This document shows, piece after piece, positions 23,401 through 34,134 of a stretch of DNA of 64,000 nucleotides; the first letter of the stretch is position 1; each line of letters begins with the position of its first letter. The notes under the pieces were generated by a model. The model saw nothing but the letters and a program-made list of their open reading frames with translations, was not told where the DNA came from and ran no database searches. The stretch spans positions 1,213,380 through 1,277,379 of the forward strand of contig QRDG01000129.1 in the NCBI GenBank assembly GCA_012064385.1, written 5' to 3'. The translations under genes were made by a program, and so were the position numbers. The DNA is from Puccinellia tenuiflora (Eukaryota; Streptophyta; Magnoliopsida; Poales; Poaceae).

Positions 23401-23728
23401 GAAGAATACATAGTTTGTGGGCATCGCGGCCGAGCTGGAGGAGCCGGCGACGGAAGGGATCCCCCATGCGGGGTGGAGGACAGCGGGACGCAGCGTGGAG
23501 GTCGTAGAGGGCTTCCATGTAGACATCTAGGACGGGTCGTGTCCGCCCGCGGATGTCGTCGGTGACGAGAACCCCCTGGCGACCTTCGTAGATAGAGATT
23601 CGTCGGCCGTCGGGAAGAAGAATTTGGTCGGGACGACGACATAGGGACGTGGGTTGCTGGTCGCCTCCGGGCGTCGGAAGAGGAGAGGGAGAGGGGTGAT
23701 TTGGTTGGTCGCGGACGAGCTGCGTCAT
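20430..23728 (-). CDS. DUF3615-family protein with acquired OZ-type C-terminal tail
   Basis: Seven exons on the minus strand give a phase-consistent reading frame of 632 codons: 23728-23025, 22279-21989, 21753-21585, 21437-21224, 21100-20919, 20846-20712 and 20633-20430. Exon 1 encodes a Pro/Arg-rich protein with three degenerate repeats of about 42 residues (38-80, 109-150, 186-228) around LPDxRxIxxY and TDDxxGxTRPV. Exon 2 has the GWNHQFFIRVDL and MYPKLDGPFDSLEQAE segment. Exons 3-5 carry the plant DUF3615 domain (LVQALLDKYNEAYNLLG, YYHLNCTRKTKG, NLFFAEV, CYGCKNDNDGMKHP). The function of DUF3615 is unknown. Exons 6 and 7 both begin with a DVVKSDA segment. Exon 7 then runs in frame into about 50 residues matching the zinc-finger gene's C terminus. 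Exon 3 could also start at 21747. Intron 1 contains a roughly 120 bp direct repeat (near 22290 and 22570) and a short GA run. Transcription is not shown by sequence alone. Confidence 0.75.
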
Positions 23729-23895
23729 GGCGGCAGAGGAGGTGCTAGCTAGGGTTTGGAGATTCGATCTGCCGTGTCTTTCCGGCCGGCCTCTCATATG
23801 GCGACGGAAGTTTAAATGTATCCGAGAGACATAAGGTCGATCGTACAAAAGCAGTTGTATTTGATCACGTTTTTTCTCATACATCACCAAAGTAT
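23729..23895. promoter_or_regulatory. 5' flank of the DUF3615 gene, overlapping duplication copy B
   Basis: The flank directly upstream of the ATG at 23728. From about 23850 it is homologous to 20250-20330. No clear TATA box was seen. Confidence 0.35.
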
Positions 23896-23904
23896 ATGAG
23901 GATG

Positions 23905-24277
23905 CGGAAATTCACTTTGGCTCCCGGGTGCACTGCACCCGGTATGCCTTTTGATTTTTTAAAATTTGAAAAAAATTGTACACAAACATACGCAAGTGTC
24001 GAATACTCGTGAAAAATTTCGACAGCAAATACCAAAATTTCTGCTCTGTGCAAAAAAGACAAATTTCTGACAAAAAACATACTCAGTTTTTGTCAGAAAT
24101 TTGTCTTTTTTGCACAGAGCAGAAAAATTGGTATTTTGTGTCGAAATTTTTCACGACTGTTCGACATTTGCGTATGTTTCTGGCCAATTTTTTTCAAAAA
24201 ATTTAGAAACATTTTCAATTTTTAAAAAATCAAAAGGCATACCGGGTGCTGGACCCGGGAGCCAAAACGCCTTCCTC
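23905..24277. mobile_element. Mutator-type foldback MITE
   Basis: 373 bp that fold into one long imperfect hairpin with arms of about 170 bp and a centre near 24085. The arms share TTTGGCTCCCGGGT and GTATGCCTTTTGATTTTTTA. The flanks carry a 9 bp duplication ATGAGGATG (23896-23904 and 24278-24286). A 9 bp duplication with long inverted repeats fits the Mutator superfamily. It is absent from the paralogous site near 20310. Confidence 0.85.
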
Positions 24278-24286
24278 ATGAGGATG

Positions 24287-24316
24287 TCAATACAATTTGT
24301 CCCCAAATTTCCCAAA
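24287..24316. repeat. Remnant of duplication copy B between two insertions
   Basis: Thirty bases matching about 20315-20345. They connect the MITE and the larger Mutator-type element and end with the latter's target duplication TTTCCCAAA (24308-24316). Confidence 0.7.
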
Positions 24317-25556
24317 GGGAAATGATTGGGTTCCCCCGGGGGATCGGCGTGCTGCCATCCTCCTGATCCTCCGTACGACACGTGTCCCACCGCGAGGCCA
24401 AGATCTTATCCCTTCACCCGTCGTTCTCCTCCACTCCTTTTTATTTTTCTCTCACCACGCTGTCGACGACTCGCGCGCCTCTGCAGCCTGGCCGCCGCCG
24501 CGCTCCTCCCCGGCCCGCGCCGCCATGCAGCTTCCCCGGCCCGGAGCCGCGCACCTTCGGCCCGGTCGCCGCCGACACGCGCGCCTCTGCGGCCTGGCCG
24601 CAGCCGCGCAGCTCCCCGATCTGCCGCCGACCCGCGCGCCTCTGCGGCTCCCCGGCCCGCCGCTGCCACGCGGATCCCCGGCCCAGTCACCGCCGATGCG
24701 CGCCTTCCCCGGCCCGGCCGCCGCCGCGCGCCTCCTTGGTGAGGTCGTCGGCTCGTCCCCCCCGCGCCTCCTCGGCGAGGACGGCGGCCGAGACTGCTGC
24801 AAGCGGGGGGCGGTGGTGCTCCCAACCTCCGCCATGGTGGGGGCGCCCGGTGCTACCGACCGTCGGCGGGGGTGCTGCCATCGGCGTCCCGCGGTGCTAC
24901 CGTAGATACATGCCGTTGCTACCATGGAAGGCCGACGGAGCTGCCATCGGCTTGCGGCGTTGCTACCAGCGAGTCGGCGATGCTATCGACGGCCCATGGC
25001 GTTGCTACCGGTGATGCTACCGGCAGCACACGGCAATGCTACCATCGGTGATCTCCGTGGCTGCCAACAGTGTGCGGAGGTGCTACCGTAGAGGAGCGGC
25101 GTTGCTACCTTCGAGCCGGCGATGGTACCAACGGCCCACGACGTTGCTACCGGCGATGCTACCAACGCCGCATAGAAGGCGATGTAAATTTTTTTTTTTT
25201 TTTGCTATTATAGTTATGTGGTTTTGCTACCTTGTTATAAAGATTTTGCTACCATGTCTACGACGAGGTTTTCGTCGATATCTCTGACGAAGTCGATTTT
25301 GCTACAGTAGCACATTTTTGTTGCTACGAGATCTCCGGTGAGGTTCAGCGAGTCCGGTGAGGTCTCCGGCGAAATCGGTCTTTTCTTTTCTGTTTTCTGG
25401 GCGAACCGTTTTTGCTACATAGGGAGCAAAAACGGGTTATTATTTGCTACATGAAGCAAAAGCAGAATTTGATCAGAAAAAAAGATACACGTGTCAGCAC
25501 GGGGACCCGAGGGATGGGAACCTCCCGATTCCCCCGGGGGACGCTCAGCACTGTCC
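24317..25556. mobile_element. Non-autonomous Mutator-type element with GC-rich, gene-like filler
   Basis: 1240 bp between 9 bp duplications TTTCCCAAA (24308-24316 and 25557-25565). The ends are inverted and share a TCCCCCGGGGGA core. The interior at 24450-24820 is GC-rich and open in several frames (Ala/Arg/Pro-rich). At 24830-25450 it holds many copies of a GTTGCTACC motif. No transposase is seen. A Pack-MULE carrying a gene exon is possible, but no protein family is recognisable. Confidence 0.75.
24830..25450. repeat. Degenerate GTTGCTACC repeat array
   Basis: The decamer-like motif (G)TTGCTACC(G/A) recurs roughly 15 times with spacing near 25-35 bp. It is inside the Mutator-type element. 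Confidence 0.6.
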
Positions 25557-25655
25557 TTTCCCAAACGCTGTTATCTCATGCATCGCCTAAAGTATGCGCA
25601 AATACAGTATCTGCAAGGAGAACCTAAATCAATGCTGTATAGCCACCACATATTC

Positions 25656-28600
25656 TCAACGGCCTCTAGCAGCAGTGAACCTCCTTGGGGATGGGCTGGC
25701 CCTTTTGCTCGCCACATGCTTACGTACCCCTTCGTATGGCAAGACATCGTCTTCGCTGCCTTCATCCTTTCTGAATTCCCTCCGAGCTGGTCCCGACCTC
25801 CTGCTTGATACATGCTTGCACTCCCCGTCGAAGGGCAAGACATCGAACTCGACATCATCATTGTCATCTTTCCTGAATCCCTTGCGGGCTGGTGCCTCCC
25901 TTCTGCTTGATGCATGCCTACGCTCCCCCTCATATGGCAGGACGTCGTCTCCATCATCATCCTTCCTACTCTTGCCAGCAAACCCCCTCTGGGCCGGTGG
26001 CGCCCTTCTGCTCGCTACATGCCTGTGCTCCCCTTTGTATGGCAACACCTCTTCGTCGCCATCATCATCTTCCTGAGCGTCGAAGCTTCTGCCCTTATCA
26101 GCTCCCTTGGTGTTTCTCCATACATCATAGCCGAGCTTATTATCCTGGGTATCATCTTCAGGGCGGTCGTGGGTGCACTTCTTGCACTCCTGGTTGCGTC
26201 GGAAGTTCACAAAGTCACATCTATAAAGGGAGATAATGTCTGATTAGTTTGTAAGTAGGGAAGGGTGCCAAAGGGGATGGGTGTTAGTCACATACGAGGG
26301 CATTCCCACTCTCCAGGGTTGAGCTGCCTCTTTGGCCGATGCCCTTCACATTTAAAACACATCTTGTTGCGAGAGAAATTCATAAAGTTACACCTGAAAG
26401 CGCATTCAAACAATTAAAGAAAATAGAGCAGTGCTGAAACACTAGGAGAAACATATAGAAAACTAGATAATTACTTTGGACAGATCCAATCTCCCGCTTT
26501 CATTTCAGTTGTGTCTGCTTGAATCTTCTTTGGTCCGTCTTCTTTGCACTCAAGACATTGTCGATTCCGAGCAAAATTTAAGAAGTTGCAGCTGGCAAAA
26601 TTACAGAAAAATCCATTAACAAGCAACATAGCCCAACTTCAAACAGACGAATAAGAGATGCACTAATTAACCTTAGCTTTCCCGCAATAATATAAATAGA
26701 ATTTAAATGGCGCCAAACAAAAAATGGAACATAACCAGCGTGCATCCCATCTAAGAAGTGCTTCTATGATCCACTGAAGAAATTTGCACAGATTCTGAAC
26801 CTCCTAGCAATAGTAAAGAGTTGGTAAACATCACCCATTTTTAACTACAAACATTTACTTCAAAACCTATGATATTTTTATTGAAGCATAGAACTATAGA
26901 AGAATTTTACACTATAGAACATATCTAACAAACTGTAACAAGACTGGCAGCCCAGCCCGTTTGAGTGAACTCAACAAGAAACTGTATAACCTAGCATATA
27001 AGGAACCAACTAAGTTTAGCTACAGCCTCAGGGATGAGGCTTATAAGTTGATTTTAGAAGGTTCTCTTTGGTTCTGAGATCACCACCTAATCTTTTGTTA
27101 GATTTAGATACTATGTGGCAAGGTTCAAAAAAGCGCTGCGAAGCGCATCGGTCGCAAACCGCGACGCTTTTGGCCTGAGCGGTCGATTACGTGCTGAGTG
27201 GAGAAAAGCGTTCCGCTTTTTCCTGCGCGTGCGCCGTGTGCTAGAGCGGTGCTGAAGCGGAAAAACGCGGCGGCTGAGCGTCGATGGTGGCCGGCGGGAG
27301 ATTGGGAAATTGGGAGGAAATGTGAGGGAAACGGGAAAGGAGAGAGGGAACTTGAGGGTTAGGGTTACAAATACTTCAATCGACCACTTCCACAGTTGGA
27401 TCAAGAGAGAACAGAGAGAGGCGGCGCCATTGGAGCTCTCCCGCGGGCCGCCGGTCAAGCTCCTCCCATGCCGCTGTTCAAGCTCCTCGCCAGCCGCCGG
27501 GGTCGATCTGCTCCCTCCTCGCCGGCTCCTCCTTGTGCGCCGGCCGTCGGAGTAGATTTACCCCCTCTCTCCTCCACTTGTCCTCTCCTCTCTCTGCCGA
27601 GCTCCTCTTCCCTGGATGCCGCCCGGACCTGGAACTTCTCCTCCGTCATTCCTCGCGCTGACGTGACCTCGCCATCTCGGGTAATCCTATTCCTCTGCTC
27701 GTTCCTTCTCTTTGGATGATAGGCAGAGCGGCTTGTGTGTGTGGTTTGTGCTGGAGCCTGGGTGTTCCGTGCTGGTTGTGTGTGGGGCTGTCAATTTGGT
27801 GTGAGTCCGTGAGGCTGTGTGTGCTGGTTGTGTGCGAGGCCGTGAGCCCGTGAGGTTGTGAGGTTGTGTGCGTGGATCTGTGGCTGTGTGCTGCTGCTGG
27901 GTGTGCTGGTGATGTGCCCCTCAACATTTTGCCTTCAAAATATAGCATTTCATTTTTTAAGGATATAAAAATACAAGTATTTTAGGCTTATGTATGCCTA
28001 AAATTGCTTCCCTATTTTTTGTTTGTACAGTTTCGTACAAAACGCTTAAGCTTCAATTCCTCTGATCGGTATCTCACCGCTCGCTTAGCGCTTACCGCTT
28101 TTTTGAACGTTGCTATGTGGACATGCTAGGAAGTAAGGAATCCATCACAACATTAGGTATTTCGAGCTGGCCATCAAGATATAATAGATACATCTGAATT
28201 CGGTTCAAATATCCAAGGAGAGAATATCGCCGAACATGCAAATAGACCTGGCTAAACATTGCAGGTACAATAGAATATACTATGCTATAGAAAATCAATC
28301 CAGAACTGATATATTTCAAAAAAAAATCTTTCGTACAAGAATATATATTTCAAATCTAAGCGATGGGATTGCATCAAGTGCTTTTGATGACATTGTCATG
28401 GCCCATTAGGTTATGTACTATTAGAATGCACTGTAGCAAGTCAGAATGCTGAAAGTGCAAATACTAAATTGGAAGAATGCACTGTAGCAAGTCAGAATTC
28501 CAGAATGCTTAACATGGTAGGAGCAAAACCTAAGAGAAAAACTTGGCCACTAAACAATAATAATAAAGAAATATCCTGGATCATATAAAAGTCACAGTAA

Positions 28601-31321
28601 GAAAAGGACAAATTGAGTTGTGGTTAGTGGTACATGAGGATACAACGACTGCCATGAAATGGATTCTTTTAATAAAACAGTGAAAGCATTCAAATGGACA
28701 AAAGTAATCACCATACCACAAATAGCCATAAATATGGCCTTATTTAATATGTCATGAAGTAGTTATAAAATTCTATTAACTGTGACAACAATGGAAAATA
28801 TGACTATCCACCACTCAACAGAAGTAGTTAAAACCTGAACAGAATTAACTAATGCTAATGATGGTATTAGACACCTATGTTTACACGAGGTGAAGTGAGG
28901 TGAGGGAATCATTGATCATTAGTAACAGCACACAATTAATGGTTGTGTCAAAATAACCAAAATATCTAACTCAGCAATCTCACAGAGCAATGTAAAGAAC
29001 ACAAACTTCACAAAACAGATGAAAGAGCAGCATAGCAAACTTACTTTGCGCACAGCCAATCACCCTTCTTCATTTCAGTCACAGCTGTTTCTCTACCGTT
29101 TCCAGCTGATACCCTAGACTTGGTGTGCGATTGTGTGCCCTTGCCAAGCTTGGTCGATGACTCCTTCTTGCTAGGAGTTTGAAATATAGGTTCACGAAGA
29201 GATGGATCAATTGTTGTGTCACAGAGCATAGTAAGATCTGAGAGAAGCTTTCTTGCAGATTCTTGCACACCCCCGGAAACAGGATTTTCTCCTGAAAGGC
29301 TAGTTGGATCTATTGCATAAGTTAGCAGTATGCGCACAACATCAACGGTCCGAGCAGCTTCCTCAGCATTTGGCATGACATAGGCTTTATCACAAGATCC
29401 ACGTAATTTGCAAACGCTGCATGCCTGTATTAAAGCAGAAAAATATGAGAACATCCTTTTGAGATCAAAATAAACTGTGACTCTGTGAGTACGGAAAGAA
29501 ACTTGTTGCATGTTAAAAAAAAATTAAGACTCATTACAAGGGAATGCATACTAAAAGAACACTTTGACTTACATCTGCTTCGTCAAACTGCAAAAATTCT
29601 CTCAGCCTTTTTGCAGAACTGACAGCCTTTCGGAAGATATTGGGACACCCACACTCAACAATAGCTTGAATATCCTGCTTTGCAAGAGAGCTGCGATAAT
29701 AATGCATTCAAATTAAATTCCAATCAAGCTAGAAATATATAGTAACAAAGGTAGTATAGAGATGCAAGTGGTTCACAATTAGGGTACCCTCTACCCTCTT
29801 TAGTTCAAAAAATAAACTAACTTTTTCAAAATGATGATGCTATTGGAAAAGTTAGTTTATTTTTTTGAACTAAAGAGGGTAGAGGGTAGCCTACTTGTGG
29901 ACCACTTGCATTTCTAAGGTAGTAGGCATAAACAGAGTAACCAATTACAGAATCACTGCTGAATTGCCTATAACCAGGGTACTAAGATGAATTACAATAT
30001 GCCTTTCTGGATGATACTTAATCCTAATGGCAAAGTTACCAGCTTCTGAACTGAACCAAAGACAGTCTGGCAGAGGTCACATATTTGGATCAGATCACAT
30101 TTCACAATTGTACAGTGTTCTTCTTTGCCATCTCGTGAGTAATCTAACCAATATATTGTTCACCGCTAGAATCTCGGTTTTGTTTTGGTGCCATTTGGTG
30201 CTACCAATGACGATTCGAACAACCTCATGATTAGCAGACCATTTAAAAATAAAATTAATATTTGTTATTCTGGACCTCCGAATCTGAATGTTTTCTAACA
30301 AGTACTACTTAACATACAATTTGAATTGTAGGACAGGACAGAACCGAATACAATAGATCTTTTTTTTGCGGGGAAAAAGGCAAAAAATAAAAAATAGATC
30401 TGACAGTGTGAAGTATTCTACCACGGGATTGTACAACTATGAGAGCTGAGTACGATCCTACCAGGTATGGCTAGTGTTTGTGTGATCATAGACATATGAT
30501 CCTACGACTAGGATCATGACATTATAAAATGTTCGTCAAATAGCTGCAGCAACGAATTTCGCTGATGCTCCAAGAATGCATCATTGGAAAGTGCTCATAA
30601 ACTATGCTTTAGTGCGGAACAAAAATTGAGTCGGCTTACTAACTTAAACAATCAAAGCTACAAAAAAAATTACTATAGGGACAACTGTTGAGTATGTTAT
30701 ACTTGACTACTTGAGGAACAGACCAAAGCCTAAATTAGCAGGTTCTGCTGCATTTTCACTCAGTCACGGACATGATCATTTTCGTTGTACCCAGCCAATT
30801 CTAAGAGCGGCATACTACAAATAAACTGAGGCCTCGCCCCCTAGGTACAGTATGCAACAAAGTAAAGTCCAATTCATGTACAGAAGCAATCCATCTCGCG
30901 GGTTCCCAACCTGAGAAGATCGAAGCGCTCGCGTGCGAACTTGAGACACGCGTTCTTCACCCTGTTCTGATCCCTCATGACGTAAGGGTCCGACACCACC
31001 TCTCCATCTCCGGCGGCGCTCTTGGCAGCATCGGAGCCGGGGGGAGGGGGCCGCTCGAAGTACCCCCCTGACCCGCAGCTTCTCGAGGAAGTCGCCCCAC
31101 TCAGGCCACGGGTGGCCCGCGGATACCGCGGCGACGGCAGAGTAGGCGACATCCGGCGCTTCGGGGGCGGGTTTGGTGGCGGCGGCGGAGCAGAAGCGTG
31201 CGGAGAGGAATGGGCTCGGGAGGCGGCGGGTGGCGGGCGGCAGGAGGTGGGAGGAGGCGAGGCGGTAGAAGCGCCGGAAGGAGGCGCTCATGGCGGTGGT
31301 TAGGAGCTTGGAGGAGGCCAT
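25656..31321 (-). CDS. OZ/VAR3-type RanBP2 zinc-finger protein, organelle-targeted
   Basis: Six exons on the minus strand: 31321-30911, 29690-29573, 29424-29045, 26591-26475, 26393-26292 and 26220-25656. Exon 1 opens with an Arg/Ser-rich presequence (about 50 residues) expected to target plastids or mitochondria, then WPEWGDFLEKL and DPYVMRDQNRVKNACLKFAR. Exon 2 has QDIQAIVECGCPNIFRKAV, and exon 3 CKLRGSCDKAYVMPNAEEAA. Exons 3-6 form three RanBP2-type fingers (C-x2-C-x10-C-x2-C, with NFLNFARN, NFMNFSRN and DFVNFRRN), each split by an intron after the first Cys. Exon 6 adds about four acidic/basic repeats around DVLPYEG. VAR3/OZ1 relatives act in plastid RNA editing and chloroplast development. 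Two defects are seen: an extra G in a run at 31063-31068 shifts the frame in exon 1, and the exon 5/6 junction is out of phase unless a weak donor is used. Confidence 0.75.
27119..28112. mobile_element. Non-autonomous hAT element in intron 3 of the zinc-finger gene
   Basis: 994 bp flanked by the 8 bp duplication CTATGTGG (27111-27118 and 28113-28120), the size typical of hAT insertions. Terminal inverted repeats start CAAGGTTCAAAAAAGCG on the left and CAACGTTCAAAAAAGCG on the right (read inward), with GCGAAGCG/AGCGCTAAGCG subterminal motifs. The interior at 27300-27720 resembles the 5' untranslated and first-exon region of a deleted gene and includes a GT-rich stretch. No transposase domain remains. 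Confidence 0.85.
29757..29915. mobile_element. Short foldback MITE in intron 1 of the zinc-finger gene
   Basis: 159 bp with arms of about 70 bp (ATGCAAGTGGTTCAC, CCCTCTACCCTCTTTAGTTC) around a small loop near 29840. A 9 bp duplication AAGGTAGTA lies at 29748-29756 and 29916-29924, favouring a Mutator-type origin. Confidence 0.8.
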
Positions 31322-31480
31322 GGCGGTTGGCGGATTGAGGTGTACGGGATTCCTCAGGTGAGCATGGAGGCGGGGCGGGCTGGGGGAGAGCAGAGAGGGG
31401 AATGGATAGAAGTAGGATTATTAGGGTTTAAAGGGTTTAGGAACGAGAACAACGTTGTTGGGCTTTACTTGGAGAAATAT
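31322..31480 (-). promoter_or_regulatory. 5' flank of the zinc-finger gene
   Basis: About 160 bp of GC-rich then AT-rich sequence between the ATG at 31321 and the start of the next transposon. The proximal promoter must be here or inside that transposon. No clear TATA box was seen. Confidence 0.4.
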
Positions 31481-31867
31481 AGTCAATGAGAAAAATTCAG
31501 CTACAGTCAATGAAATTGAGCGGTGGTCTCACTTTGGTCACTAACATTCAGAATATCCTAAATACGATCACTGTTTTTTATTTAGGGGTTCAGTCTGGTC
31601 ACCGTATCCGTTTTTGTACCTTTTTTGTACGTATGTTGCCACTCAGGCGGCCATGTGTGTGACAACTGTGCGGACAGCATGGCTAATTTGCCAGCGAAAC
31701 GGTCACTTTGCAATAAAGCCCCTCATTCGGACAGAACAATAGCATTTACTCCCCCTTCCCTGCCACTCCGTCGCTTCGGTGCCACCACTGTCGTAGAGGT
31801 CGAGGTGGTCGACGAGCTCGAGGCGATCGTCGTAGCGCCTCTGGGAGCGGCGGCGAGAGGCGACGAG

Positions 31868-33634
31868 ATGAGCTCGCCATACGATTTCGAAGCGCCGCCA
31901 CCGTCCACACCATGTCGAAGACGGAAGGTTCTAGAGCGGCGGTTGGATGAGGGTTTCCTGCCTCTCTACGGTAAGTTCCGCGCTGTTCTCCCTTTCCCGT
32001 CCTCGATATGCTTCTGTAACAACGGCGACGGCGGCGCCGGAGATGGAGCTGTTCGTCCAGAGATTGTTAGGGTTTGCAGCGCATGCGGTCCTCTCTCTCT
32101 CTCTCTCTGCCGCCGCCGCAGGTCAATCCAATTGGGGGTTTGGTAAGGTTTATGAATTTGGTGTCAGCTTGTGATTTAGGGGTTTGGTATCATTGATTTG
32201 AGGTATAATCTTGTTGAACATGCACGCTTTAGTTGTCCTGTTTGCCATGCTTCGTCAGTTAGTTGCCCTGTTTCTGTACCATGAACATACACAACTAATT
32301 TTGTGAAATTAATGTTGGAAAGTTGAAGATTTACATGCTATTGTTCAAATATTAGTGTTGTGAAGGCTTTATTGTCAGTTATTCATCGAAAAAATGCATG
32401 CTTTACTGAATATTCTCTGATGTTCTATGTAGATAAACAGAGTAATCATTTCTCTGTGGTGGTGCACCATTGTGGTTGTTTCCTCGGCAGTGGAAAGCGT
32501 AGGGATTACTCTGGTGGTGCTAGTGTGTGGTTTGATTAATGTGATAGGGATAATTGGACTCCAAATGTGATTGAGAATTTGATTGAGGAGCTAGGGTATG
32601 AGTGTGAGGGGAGGATGAAAATATACCGGTGTGTACCTGGACTGACAATCTACAAGAATGGGCTTAGAGAGATCAAGAAAGGGGATAATACAATGACACA
32701 AAACATGCTGTCACATGCTAGAAATGGGAATCATTTTCAGGAGATATATCTTGATCACAATGACAGCATCATTTCATATGTTTCACCTGTTCCTGTGCCC
32801 TCATCTGATGAAGAAGAGCTTCTAGTGGTGAAGTGGAGTGGGCCATTGAAGATAGATTTTGATGAGGTGGTTCACTTTCTAGTGGCCTCACTGCCACCTG
32901 TCATTAATCCAATTAGGCCATTGATGACTATACAAGCAGATGGACAAGAAGATGAAGAAGCAGATGGAGAAGAATGAAGAAGCAGATGGAGAAATAGACA
33001 AAGAAGAAAGTGATCCAGATTGTGAGAGTGATGAAGCATATGTACCATCACCTCCCTAACCAGGACAACATCATCTTCAGTATGAGTTCAGAGCAAGAAA
33101 AGCTTGCAGGGCTTTGGACATGGAAGGAGCTGAAAAAGCAGGACCATTTGATGAAATAGAAGGTGCAGAATCTAAAGAAGATGAGGATTACACTCCAGAG
33201 TTCTATGACTCTGATTTTGATCTGCAAGATGGTGATGATGATCTATTTGACACAAATGTTGAAGTTGTAGTGCAAGTTCTAAAGGATAGAAAAAGAGATG
33301 AGGCAGAGGCAAAGAAGGCACACTCTCAACAGTAGAAGGAAATCGGGGCATTAGAAGCTGCAGCTAGGAGAGTAGAGCAGGCAGCAGCTAAAACAGAACA
33401 AGCTAAGAAAAAGGAGGAGGAGGCTACAGCTAGGAGAGCAGAGCATCCAACAGCTAAAAAAGAACAAGCTAAGAAAAAGGAGGAGGAGGCTACAGCTAGG
33501 AGAGCAGAGCAGGCAGCACTCAGAGCTGCTAAGAACAAAGAACAGAAGGCAACAAGGGAAGGACTATCTGGTGAAGGTGACCAACCAGTAGCCAAGAAGC
33601 AAAAGAAAGTAAACATGTTCGACAAGCTAAGATG
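31868..33634 (+). pseudogene. PB1-like, coiled-coil protein gene of the transposon
   Basis: Exon 1 is 31868-31970, starting MSSPYDFEAPPPSTPCRRRK and ending at a GTAAGT donor. Exon 2 starts at 32433 in matching phase and encodes the PB1-like domain: FSVVVHHCGCFLGSGKRRDY, WFD, then ENLIEELGYECEG. A TAA stop at 32537-32539 sits in the domain directly after WFD. A later frameshift near 32978, at a duplicated GAAGAAGCAGATGGAGA, and further stops break the acidic middle part. The C terminus (33340-33634) is a Lys/Glu/Ala-rich coiled-coil-like segment with two copies of a roughly 60 bp repeat, ending in a basic KKQKK tail. No transposase domain is present. Confidence 0.65.
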
Positions 33635-34134
33635 AATTTTGCATGTGTTCCATGTACTTCAGTTCAACCATTTTGAAAACCTGTAATGTATCAAACTTGT
33701 GATATTGTCTTGGGTTGAATCCTGAACTGATTTCAGTTAAACCATGGTGTAACCAGTGTTTCTGATATATGAATCTTGTACTGAATGGCTAGTGTTGAAT
33801 CTGTACTGATATATCCAAATTGGAACAAACAGATAGCCTGAACACATGCACACACATAGCAATGTGGCTAAATTCAATCAAACCAGATCAACAACACAAA
33901 TTCGAACACATAGATAGCCTTAACACATGCATTCCTTGCATAAATACCATGGACACACATTGTCTGATACAGAGATAGCAACACAAAGCCTAAGGCCTGA
34001 TACATAGATAGCCTGGGACACACATTGTCTGATACATTAGATAGCACACATAGTCTGATACATAGATAGCATTGGGCCACACATTGTCTGATACATTAGC
34101 CTAAGTCACAACTAAGAAGACCAGCTTACACACA

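Noticed and set aside
24297..25014. 200-codon Ala/Arg/Pro-rich frames
   Set aside because: Inside the Mutator-type element, several frames open at once, no domain.
24830..25450. CRISPR-like array of GTTGCTACC repeats
   Set aside because: Repeats are short and degenerate and spacing is irregular; the genome is a plant.
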